A stretch of DNA of 8,656 bases from Clostridia bacterium. GTDB lineage: Bacteria; Bacillota; Clostridia; Monoglobales; Monoglobaceae. The stretch is taken from the NCBI GenBank assembly GCA_900769795.1, contig CAAGHZ010000068.1, positions 1-8,656 on the forward strand, written 5' to 3'. Below the pieces are notes generated by a model. The model saw only the letters and a program-made list of their open reading frames with translations. It did no database searches and had not been told where the DNA came from. A program made the translations under genes and the position numbers. Below, piece after piece: positions 1-7,400 of the stretch; positions within the stretch are counted from its first letter, which is position 1, and each line of letters begins with the position of its first letter.

Positions 1-803
1 AAATAGGATGAAAAATCATCAATATGATTCTTTAAAAGCACATCATATGACTTTTTGCTTGCGTCTTTTAAATATTGACTCACCTTTTTGTGCGGATCAT
101 CGCCAAGAGTCTTCTTAAACCTGTCCTCGGTCTTGAAAATCTCACTGCAAAGCTTATAGTTTGTGCCGACCGCCATCATTACAATTGCCTCTGTTGCTCC
201 GAAGACCGCTATACTATCGCATCTATCAACGATGGTTCCGTCGGAAATAACTTTAACCTGTCCCTCAAATAAAATGTTGTAAAAATCCATCTTTCCACTG
301 AGGCAAATGGTATTATCCGCTACCTCAATTTTGCCGCTCTTGCCTCCGCCGTCATTTTCGTTGATTGAGTAATCCTTTACAAATGGAATCTGAGGGCATA
401 CCTCAAAATCAAGCATTCCATTTTCTGAAGATGTCAACCTTACCACAAGTACCTTGTCAGGGTATGATGCAAAATATTCTCTCTTATATTCTATATCCTG
501 CACCTTGTATTTTGTATAAGCTACGGCACTATTCAGGCACAGGCCACGTTCATATTCCTCAGCACCCAAATGGGGAAACTTAACATATAGCTCTGCAAAA
601 TTTGTAAGTCCGCCTAAATCCTCCCCTGTTGGTGCACCCATACCGGGATTTACCATAGAGTTCTCGGTTATTTGAATTCTTTCCAACTCTACACCACCAA
701 AAATGTTGGCACCTAAATAGCCATTGCCGACAGGTATTGAATATTCTTCCCATCCTTTGTCACTGTTCTCAGCAGGCGAGTTATATCTCAAAAACAAATC
801 CAT
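1..803 (-). CDS. GH95-family glycoside hydrolase (alpha-L-fucosidase / alpha-L-galactosidase type), N-terminal part
   Basis: The frame opens at the ATG at 803-801 and stays open for 267 codons to the left window edge, so only the N-terminal third of a usual 750-800 residue GH95 enzyme is present. It begins MDLFLRYNSPAEN and contains the family landmarks VGNGYLGANIFGG (about residues 25-37), ERIQITEN, a GLTNFAELYVKFPH stretch (cf. GDLYLEF in the family), SAVAYTKYKV, REYFASYPDKVLVVRLTS, and HIDDFSSY near residue 260, matching the H-x-x-D-Y/F-x-x-L/Y segment that leads into the catalytic (alpha/alpha)6 barrel. The visible part is the N-terminal beta-sandwich domain; catalytic residues lie outside the window. 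There is no signal peptide, so the enzyme should be cytoplasmic and act on imported fucosylated or galactosylated oligosaccharides. The start is supported by GGGGAG six bases upstream, and the upstream in-frame stop at about 848 limits extension. Family assignment is from remembered motifs. Substrate is undecided. Confidence 0.85.
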   Translation of the reverse strand, partial: MDLFLRYNSPAENSDKGWEEYSIPVGNGYLGANIFGGVELERIQITENSMVNPGMGAPTGEDLGGLTNFAELYVKFPHLGAEEYERGLCLNSAVAYTKYKVQDIEYKREYFASYPDKVLVVRLTSSENGMLDFEVCPQIPFVKDYSINENDGGGKSGKIEVADNTICLSGKMDFYNILFEGQVKVISDGTIVDRCDSIAVFGATEAIVMMAVGTNYKLCSEIFKTEDRFKKTLGDDPHKKVSQYLKDASKKSYDVLLKNHIDDFSSY

Positions 804-809
804 TTTGTT

Positions 810-815
810 CTCCCC
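810..815 (-). promoter_or_regulatory. Ribosome binding site of the GH95 gene
   Basis: GGGGAG, inside AAAAGGGGAG, lies six bases (AACAAA) before the ATG at 803. It fixes this ATG as the start, which matters because the gene is cut by the window edge and cannot be judged by total length. Confidence 0.8.
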
Positions 816-839
816 TTTTACGTTGTGTATTGTCCTGTC

Positions 840-868
840 ATTTTATCATTCTTATCAAAACATGTCAA
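840..868 (-). promoter_or_regulatory. Sigma-A promoter of the GH95 gene
   Basis: On the minus strand, a perfect -35 TTGACA (868-863) is followed by a 17-base spacer and TAAAAT (845-840), one mismatch from the consensus -10. Transcription should start near 833-834, giving a leader of about 30 nt with the ribosome binding site in it. No room remains for a riboswitch, so any control must act at the promoter or upstream of it. The match is strong enough to predict high basal activity unless a repressor binds. Confidence 0.85.
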
Positions 869-891
869 GGAAACAACCTGCGTGTCGTTCC
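869..891. repeat. Imperfect inverted repeat abutting the -35 box
   Basis: On the minus strand GGAACGAC and GTTGTTTCC flank a six-base centre (ACGCAG), pairing over eight positions with one G-T wobble and one bulged base. It ends directly against the TTGACA box. It could be a regulator site or part of a dispersed palindromic repeat. The bulge makes a symmetric protein operator less likely. No regulator gene is in the window to pair it with. Confidence 0.4.
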
Positions 892-899
892 GCTTTTAA

Positions 900-921
900 G
901 GGCTGGCATCTCCGACAGCCC
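900..921. repeat. GC-rich inverted repeat upstream of the GH95 promoter
   Basis: GGGCTG (900-905) and CAGCCC (916-921) form a perfect six-base inverted repeat around a ten-base centre. On the minus strand it reads TAGGGGCTG...CAGCCCTTAA and sits some 30 bp upstream of the -35 box. It has no U-run after it, so it is not a typical terminator. TAGGGGC...GCCC-type palindromes are, from memory, frequent dispersed intergenic elements in clostridial genomes; whether this is a copy cannot be decided from one window. Confidence 0.45.
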
Positions 922-952
922 CTACAAGTACGGTTCACCTGCACATTGGCAT

Positions 953-984
953 AAAAAATGGACGGCTGTTCGCCGTCCATTTTA
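953..984 (-). terminator. Rho-independent terminator after the surface-protein operon
   Basis: AAAATGGACGGC (955-966) and GCCGTCCATTTT (972-983) form a perfect 12-bp stem around the five-base loop 967-971. Read on the minus strand, the stem is followed by a run of six T (958-953), while the plus-strand reading gives only four T before an A. It lies about 25 nt after the TAA stop at 1010-1008, so it ends the transcript of the LamG-like protein gene and separates it from the GH95 gene, which has its own promoter. Confidence 0.93.
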
Positions 985-1007
985 ATCAATTTTGTTGAAG
1001 CATCAGA

Positions 1008-4000
1008 TTATTCTTTATATATAGGAGTGATTTTTCCGTCTGTGCTCCAGACAAATACCTTATCGCCATTTTCGATTGCCTTATCTGCCGGCACATCAAT
1101 AAACCATGTGTCACCGTCTACATTAGCCTCTGTGACTTCATAAGGGTCGCATCTTACAAGAAGTCTGTTATCATCGCTGTATCTTGCAACATATACGATA
1201 AAATCCTCGTACTGTTCGCCATAACCATCGGCTATGTCTATCAGCCACGTCTGATCCTCTGCACCATCAGGGGTTGCGTTTATACGCCTCAAACCTGTTC
1301 TTGGCTTTATACCATAGTATGTATATCTGCCGTCACTACCACGAACAACAATCTGTTCAAATATGCCATTCTCGGTTGAGGATGTCACAACCTCGCCTGA
1401 TGCATTGATAAACATAACCTCTGCATCCTCTGCAGAAAAACTATTTGCAATCGCATCATCATAAGGGATGCCATTTTGAGATTTGTTCTTTTCTATAAAC
1501 TTGCCCTCTGCATTCCATGCTAAACCTGCTGCCCAACTGCTTGTATCTCCAACTGTCAGATTTACCTCTGCTTTTGGTATTGGTTTATATATTCCGCCTG
1601 TAACTACAAAATTATCCAGCCAAAAACCATTTTGAATTACATTGAAGTATAAGTTGTTTATACCTATAAAATCACCGAAGAACTGACCATTGTATTCAAG
1701 GTTGCCATCTACATAAAACTCATATTTGTCAGTATAAGGCCACAGTTGCATTGTAACATTGTGCCACTGTTTTTTGTTACCCGTAAACGCTGTTTCAACC
1801 CCTGTACTGCTACCCTTGTTGACATCCATTCTCAGCCCGTCACTTATTGTCGCAACAATAAAGTTTGTGCCTCCGCTCCTTGTCAATGCACCCGTCTGCG
1901 AATTTCTTGTAACTGCCGCACCTGACAGAATCAACATGTTGCCTTTTGACAAATCTGTTACTGTGTCATCATACAAAATATCAAAACTGATATATATTGG
2001 CACCGCATTAAATAGCTCTGCCGCCGTTGGCGTTGTACCTGCATTTACCTCACTGTCAATCCATGTTCTCTGCCATATCCAGGTGCTGCCTGACATATAT
2101 GGCGTCCATGTATATGCCTTTTCTCCTGCCGCCTTGCCAAATCTTGCAAAATCGGTGCTATCTTCCATTCGGGATGTCGAGCCATTATCTCTGTCTCTCT
2201 TATCCATCTTCTCTGCTCCGCTATAGGTTGTAGGCGTAAATGCTGATGCCAGACTGTCTGCGGCAATAATCTGCGCTGTGTAAGTCTTGCCATCCTTGCC
2301 TTTTACAACCGCATGTGCAGCAGTTTTCGCAAGAGCATCACCATCAACTTCTGCACCTGACGCAGTAATCAACACACAATCAGAAACTGCATCAAGACTC
2401 TTAACATTGCCTTTTACTGCAGTTGCTGTCTCTGTATCATCTACATAAATCTTCGGTCCATACCATCCGGCATCTGTTGCTTCGTCCACATCTGCGCCGG
2501 CAATGGTGTTTGCATCAAACTTTGCACCATATCTGTAAAGTTTTACTCCGAAGTTATCAAACACTCCGCTACTTTGGAAGTCAAATCTGTCGATTCGTCT
2601 GAAGAGACTGTTCTCGCTAAGCGCAGTTTTGTCAAGGACCTTAATATTATTTATATATACCTCAACGGTATCCTCTTTGTCTGTCTCAACGCTTACAACC
2701 TCTGCAGAACTTTCGCTACCCAAGGACACAGTCTGCGCGCCTGCAGTATACACAAGGGTAACAGTTACCCACTGAGAAGCAGGCAGTTTAATGCTTGCGA
2801 CATTTGCCTCATCTATTGCATCATCATAGATAGTATAGCTTGTGTCTCCTACTTTATAACTACCGGAAGACGCCTCAGCATTTGCAATATTCAATGTGGC
2901 TCCTAATATAGTGAGCATTTTGTTAAAGTTGTTGAGTTCAACTGTAGCCGGCGCACCTGTGGGCTTGCCGTTTTTGGTATTATCAGTCGACACCCATCTC
3001 TTGCCCTCGTATCTTGTGTATATAGTAAAGTTATAATCCGTACGGGTCTGGAAAGAAACCACCATTTGATCTCCCTCTGAAAGTCCGGTGTCTTTATTAA
3101 GTACGCCACCATTATCGCTCGACCTGTACTGAACATTCTCTGTGCCTTTGAAGTAAGCATCACCTGAAGTTTTGCCTTTACCTGCAACATTTGCTGTTGT
3201 GTCGCCCACATAGTTTGCAACTGCGGGATTTACTGTTGTGTTGCCTACATAAATTTTTGTGTTTTTCACAGCTAAATCCGACTCAAATGTCGTGTCAAAT
3301 ACGGTTCCGCCTTTTGCAGGTTGTGTCTTATCAGCAGGCCATCCATTAAAACTAATGGTTGGCACAACCTCGATAACCTCCGGGATTGGCACTGTCTCAT
3401 CTGTGTACTTCATACCGCTGTATCTTGTTACTTTGAAATTATCAAATGATGATTTTCCTTCAATCGTGAATCTCTGGTTTGTAGCTCCAAGAAAGTCTGA
3501 CGCAAGCGTGTTTACGCCCTTTTTATCAGCACCATCAAGAGCAGTGATTTTGCCGTCTACATATACCCTCAACGTATCATCAGATCCATTTTTATGAACC
3601 CCATCACCTGCAGTATATACAAACTTAAGATCAACCCATCTTCCACCGGGCAACACCACAGAGCCAAGGGCTTTGCTTTTATCGAATGAGGTTTTTGTGC
3701 CGTCATTTACATATAGTTTGCCACCCTCTACCCAAAAAAGGTGATTAAGTATATTTGTAGTATTGTCGCTGCCTTTTGCATTTCTTCTGTCATACATTGC
3801 AAAATACTTATCCGAATGTACAGACACCTCGTATACAAGCTGCTCGCCCTGTGTCAGGGCAATCTTTGACATCCCTGTATTGACCAAGTCATTTTGATAA
3901 TTAAGCGCAAGTCCGTTTGTCTTTAGTGCACCTTCTTCGGTAGTGCCACCCGTCTCCGGATTTGTATCTATCATGGGTGTATCATCAACAGAGAAAGGCA

Positions 4001-4367
4001 TTGCAGGAAGCAAAAACTCCTCGTAGACAAGAACATTTTTGTCAAAATATTTGTCTGAGGCAACGCCATCCTTTGCCGAAATATTGGCGGTTACCGTGCC
4101 CACCTTTCCGCTATCATTCTGCACCTGAAAACGCGGCTCTGCTCCTGACCACGCAGTAATATATGCATGTTTTGAACTTCCTGAATCCATTACTCCGAGA
4201 TTTGCCGTCTCATAATCATTAAAATCTATCAGCGGAACTATAATTGTTTCAGTAACTTCACTTGCAAAAACCTGCGGCATAGCCCCAATGGATGTTATAA
4301 CCAAAACTACTGCCCAAAGTACCGCAATAACTCTTTTGGCTTTTGAGTTTTTATTGATATATCTCAT
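1008..4367 (-). CDS. Secreted protein with three LamG/concanavalin-A-like modules and Ig-like spacers
   Basis: A complete gene of 1119 residues. Residues 1-35 form a signal peptide: basic MRYINKNSKAKR, a hydrophobic core, and a VFA|SE cleavage site. Three diverged beta-sandwich modules follow at about 37-315, 335-615 and 735-925. Each carries a G/S/K-R/Q-W segment, a VYVDG / VYINN / FYVDG strand and a closing FDNFKV / FDNFGV / LDNFVV strand, the pattern of LamG/concanavalin-A-like folds. Two Ig-like spacers (about 622-700 and 934-1022) share the signature VVKGKDGKTYT / VVRGSDGRYTY. The last 90 residues resemble an Ig-like module that often ends clostridial surface proteins (FIVYVARY...GDKVFVWSTDGKI). 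No LPXTG, SLH, dockerin or catalytic motif is seen. It follows the giant LVIVD protein by 45 nt, so the two are likely cotranscribed. I infer glycan binding or adhesion; this is not proven. A GTG at 4376 is in frame but overlaps the ribosome binding site. Confidence 0.9.
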   Translation of the reverse strand: MRYINKNSKAKRVIAVLWAVVLVITSIGAMPQVFASEVTETIIVPLIDFNDYETANLGVMDSGSSKHAYITAWSGAEPRFQVQNDSGKVGTVTANISAKDGVASDKYFDKNVLVYEEFLLPAMPFSVDDTPMIDTNPETGGTTEEGALKTNGLALNYQNDLVNTGMSKIALTQGEQLVYEVSVHSDKYFAMYDRRNAKGSDNTTNILNHLFWVEGGKLYVNDGTKTSFDKSKALGSVVLPGGRWVDLKFVYTAGDGVHKNGSDDTLRVYVDGKITALDGADKKGVNTLASDFLGATNQRFTIEGKSSFDNFKVTRYSGMKYTDETVPIPEVIEVVPTISFNGWPADKTQPAKGGTVFDTTFESDLAVKNTKIYVGNTTVNPAVANYVGDTTANVAGKGKTSGDAYFKGTENVQYRSSDNGGVLNKDTGLSEGDQMVVSFQTRTDYNFTIYTRYEGKRWVSTDNTKNGKPTGAPATVELNNFNKMLTILGATLNIANAEASSGSYKVGDTSYTIYDDAIDEANVASIKLPASQWVTVTLVYTAGAQTVSLGSESSAEVVSVETDKEDTVEVYINNIKVLDKTALSENSLFRRIDRFDFQSSGVFDNFGVKLYRYGAKFDANTIAGADVDEATDAGWYGPKIYVDDTETATAVKGNVKSLDAVSDCVLITASGAEVDGDALAKTAAHAVVKGKDGKTYTAQIIAADSLASAFTPTTYSGAEKMDKRDRDNGSTSRMEDSTDFARFGKAAGEKAYTWTPYMSGSTWIWQRTWIDSEVNAGTTPTAAELFNAVPIYISFDILYDDTVTDLSKGNMLILSGAAVTRNSQTGALTRSGGTNFIVATISDGLRMDVNKGSSTGVETAFTGNKKQWHNVTMQLWPYTDKYEFYVDGNLEYNGQFFGDFIGINNLYFNVIQNGFWLDNFVVTGGIYKPIPKAEVNLTVGDTSSWAAGLAWNAEGKFIEKNKSQNGIPYDDAIANSFSAEDAEVMFINASGEVVTSSTENGIFEQIVVRGSDGRYTYYGIKPRTGLRRINATPDGAEDQTWLIDIADGYGEQYEDFIVYVARYSDDNRLLVRCDPYEVTEANVDGDTWFIDVPADKAIENGDKVFVWSTDGKITPIYKE

Positions 4368-4375
4368 AATAGTCA

Positions 4376-4383
4376 CTCCTTTT
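4376..4383 (-). promoter_or_regulatory. Ribosome binding site deciding the start of the LamG-like protein gene
   Basis: AAAAGGAG ends eight bases before the ATG at 4367-4365. A longer reading from GTG at 4376-4374 would begin on the last G of this site, so the ATG is the sensible start. The protein then begins MRYINKNSKAKR, a cleaner signal-peptide n-region. Confidence 0.85.
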
Positions 4384-4390
4384 ATATCTT

Positions 4391-4409
4391 CTGATTTAAA
4401 CGTAATCAG
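4391..4409 (-). other. Small hairpin between the two surface-protein genes
   Basis: CTGATT (4391-4396) and AATCAG (4404-4409) form a six-base AT-rich stem with a seven-base loop in the 45-nt gap between the TAG stop (4415-4413) and the next ATG. No T-run follows it, so termination is unlikely. It may adjust message stability or simply be chance. Confidence 0.25.
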
Positions 4410-4412
4410 CCA

Positions 4413-7400
4413 CTAAAATGCTTTTTCTGTATCTATTATCAGCACACCCTGATATCCAAGAGGAATATATATCATATCTCCCTCTGTGTGAGCAACATCC
4501 GGGTCACCCTTGATATACACATCGCCGATATAATTACCATTTAAATCATAAAAATGAGTGTGACTGTACACACGCTCGTTAACAACAAGATAGTCTCCGC
4601 AGATTGTCGGGCGTCCCTCTTTTGTCCTGAACAACTCTGTATATGTGTACGCATCAAATGTACTCTGCAGCCTTGCTTTGCCACTTTCTATCCTCAGTGC
4701 GTAATCTACGCCGTCTTTGGTATAGTTTGTAATACCGTTGAGCATTCCAAGACTTGTTCTGAATGAGCCTACATAGTTGCCACCTTTTGAGATTACTCTC
4801 GGCATATCATATCTGCTGCCGGACGGACCAAAATCAAACCAATACTCGGTTGTTATATGATCCCATACTGCTACATATCTGTCAGCAACCAAAGGCGAAA
4901 CATTGTGGTGGTACATATTACCCGCCTTAGCCTGGAGTTTATTTACAACCTCTCCGCTCTCGTCAATCTTAAAGTTCACAAGAGATAAAGTTCCCGTTGC
5001 AATAGCAGACTGAGATACATCTGCTATCTTCGCAGTGTTCTCGGACATATGCATAACTGCATAGTTGCCGTCCGATGCAAGAGTAAGTTGAGTAACAAGT
5101 CCGCTTTCGTTGTAGGATGCAAGTAACTCAGGCTCTGTTGCTTTCTCTCCGGAAATATCATAGATACGAAGTCCCGCAACATTCTCTGCCGCATATAGTT
5201 TATTATCATACACCTTTACATCCTGAGCAAAGCCTACTCTGCCGCCTTCCATTGTGGGCTCAACAAGACCGACACTCTCTTTTGTCTCTTTGTCAACAAT
5301 AATTATACCTTCCGCTCCTGCCGCGATATAGATATAATCATCTGTTGTCGCAACTGCCTGAGCCTGCCCCGTTGTAGGTATACGAACAAAGCTGCCTTCT
5401 TTAAGTGCGCTTACACTTCCGCCTAACACTCTGCCGTCAAAGGAATAGAAATCATCCTCAAGATTGCTAAGTTCTGCTCCACTGCTTTCGTCTTTCTCGC
5501 TTGCAAAGGCATACTCGGTCTCATAGACATGAATATTAGACTCAGAACCACCAATATATATCTTTCCGTCCTCAACAATTATCGAACTTACCGCCACTCT
5601 GCCATTCTTTGTCTGATCCCATGGCGTTAAAATAGTTCTTGTAGCATGAGTAAGAGCCGGTGTACCTCCCGAAGGAAGGTCGATAGTCACCTGCGCAAGT
5701 CTTATGGGTGCCGCAGGGTCAGTTACATCAAATACAAATACGCCATTGTAGGTGTTGAGCAGATATGCATACCACTTACCTGTGGTTTCGTCATAAGAAA
5801 CTTCTGTTCTCCAATAGTCATTTGCCGGATAGTAATACCTTCCGTCAATCTTGGACGTCGATAGCCATTTGGGATTAGTTGGGTCTGTAACATCAAATAT
5901 ATCCATACCATTACCCTGGCCAAACTCCAGATTCTGCGCAGAACTTTCGTTATTTGCGTCATAGGTGTGCTGACCCGTAGCCGCAAAGAGATAGGTTCTT
6001 CCGTCTCTCTCTACAATGGTCATACCATCACCTTTACCATTACAGTGCGCCTTGCCGATTGGCTTAATATCCGTATTATCCGTAAGGTTGTCAAGGTCGT
6101 ACATCCATACGCCACACTCACCCCATACCCCTGCATACAGGATATTGTCATGAACAACACAGGATTGTACCTCTGCATAACTGTTAATCTTTGCTTTGTG
6201 AATTGGGTTTGTAGGATCTGTGATATCAACAAACTCAAGTCCATACTGACGGTCTCCGATAATCGCATAGTTGCCGCTTACATAAAGACCTGTTGCCTGT
6301 TCGATAGAATTGTAGGTTGATACAAGTTCCGGATTTTGAGGATCCTCGATGTTTATAATAAACACACCATGCTGACGACCTGTTATAACTGCATACTTGC
6401 CATCCTCAGTAAGTCCGAGCTGACGTGTTGTTCCAAGACCGCCAAGGGTTGAAACCACCTGTTTTGTATTGACATCGGATATTGTAAACTTTCCATTACC
6501 AATACTGTAGATGTAGTTACCCCTCTTTTCCATATCCATTGTAGGTCCTGCAAGAACGCCATCTGTCTTTGCAAAGGTTGTTTTTTCAAAATCTTCAAGT
6601 AACCACATACCGCTTTGTCTCTGAATATCCATAATATCTGCATCACCAAGGTTTTCGTATTTTGCCTCTGCAATATAAATCCTTCCTCCTGCGGTAAGTG
6701 TTACATCATCCATGCCATTGTTCTCAACCGGCACATAAATTCTTGTCCACTGACATGGAACTGTATATTCAATTGACTGAGAGTTGCTCTTATAGTTAAT
6801 GTTGGTACCAAGACCCATATCAAGTTTTAACTTTGTTGCCTTGTCTGCTTTTACCACAAATGAGAAGAGCATCATATCGCCACTCTTCACCTGTGCTTTT
6901 TCTTCTTCTGTAAACGCATAAGCAGTTGTACCTGCTTCCATTACTTTCGCGAACTTCATATCATCTCTTCCTGTCTTGATATTCTCGGCAAGTCCAAGAT
7001 ATGCAAGGAACTCTCCCTCTCCGTTGCCAAAGTTATAAATATGTCCGCACACACATAATCCGTCCTCATCATACTGATGTTGTGCATAATCGCTCATCAC
7101 GCCACAGTTCTCATCCATACATGAGTGCCAGTGGTGAGTATTGTTATTGCTCCAGTTGTCAGAGAAAATATGAGGCACATATTCTGCTGCTTCTGCGCCA
7201 TAGTTTACAAGTGCCTGAATAACCCCCTGTGCATCCGTCAGGTTATTCTCGCCAAGATAGTTGTAGTAAGCCGCAACATTAAACTTGCCCGTATGTCCGT
7301 CTGCCTCTACAGTAATATCATTTGATATATACTTTGCAGGCACGTCAATCTCAATAAAATTATTGCCATTATAAGCACCATTTGCAATGGTGAAATCTTC

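Noticed and set aside
953..984. Bidirectional terminator
   Set aside because: Plus-strand reading has only TTTT before A, and there is no plus-strand gene ending here to terminate.
724..985. Overlapping plus-strand open frames across the intergenic region
   Set aside because: They run through the GH95 start, its promoter and the terminator, and show no protein family features.
804..1007. Riboswitch or small RNA in the intergenic region
   Set aside because: The predicted leader of the GH95 transcript is only about 30 nt, and the rest is accounted for by the terminator, inverted repeats and promoter.
1759..2226. Plus-strand open frame of 155 codons
   Set aside because: Lies wholly inside the LamG-like gene on the opposite strand, has no ribosome binding site or recognisable domain, and its composition is that of an antisense shadow.
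4374..4376. GTG as start of the LamG-like protein
   Set aside because: It overlaps the last base of AAAAGGAG; the ATG at 4367 has ideal spacing and gives a better signal peptide.
5967..6320. Plus-strand open frame of 117 codons
   Set aside because: Antisense to the propeller region, where the minus strand encodes clear LVIVD blades.
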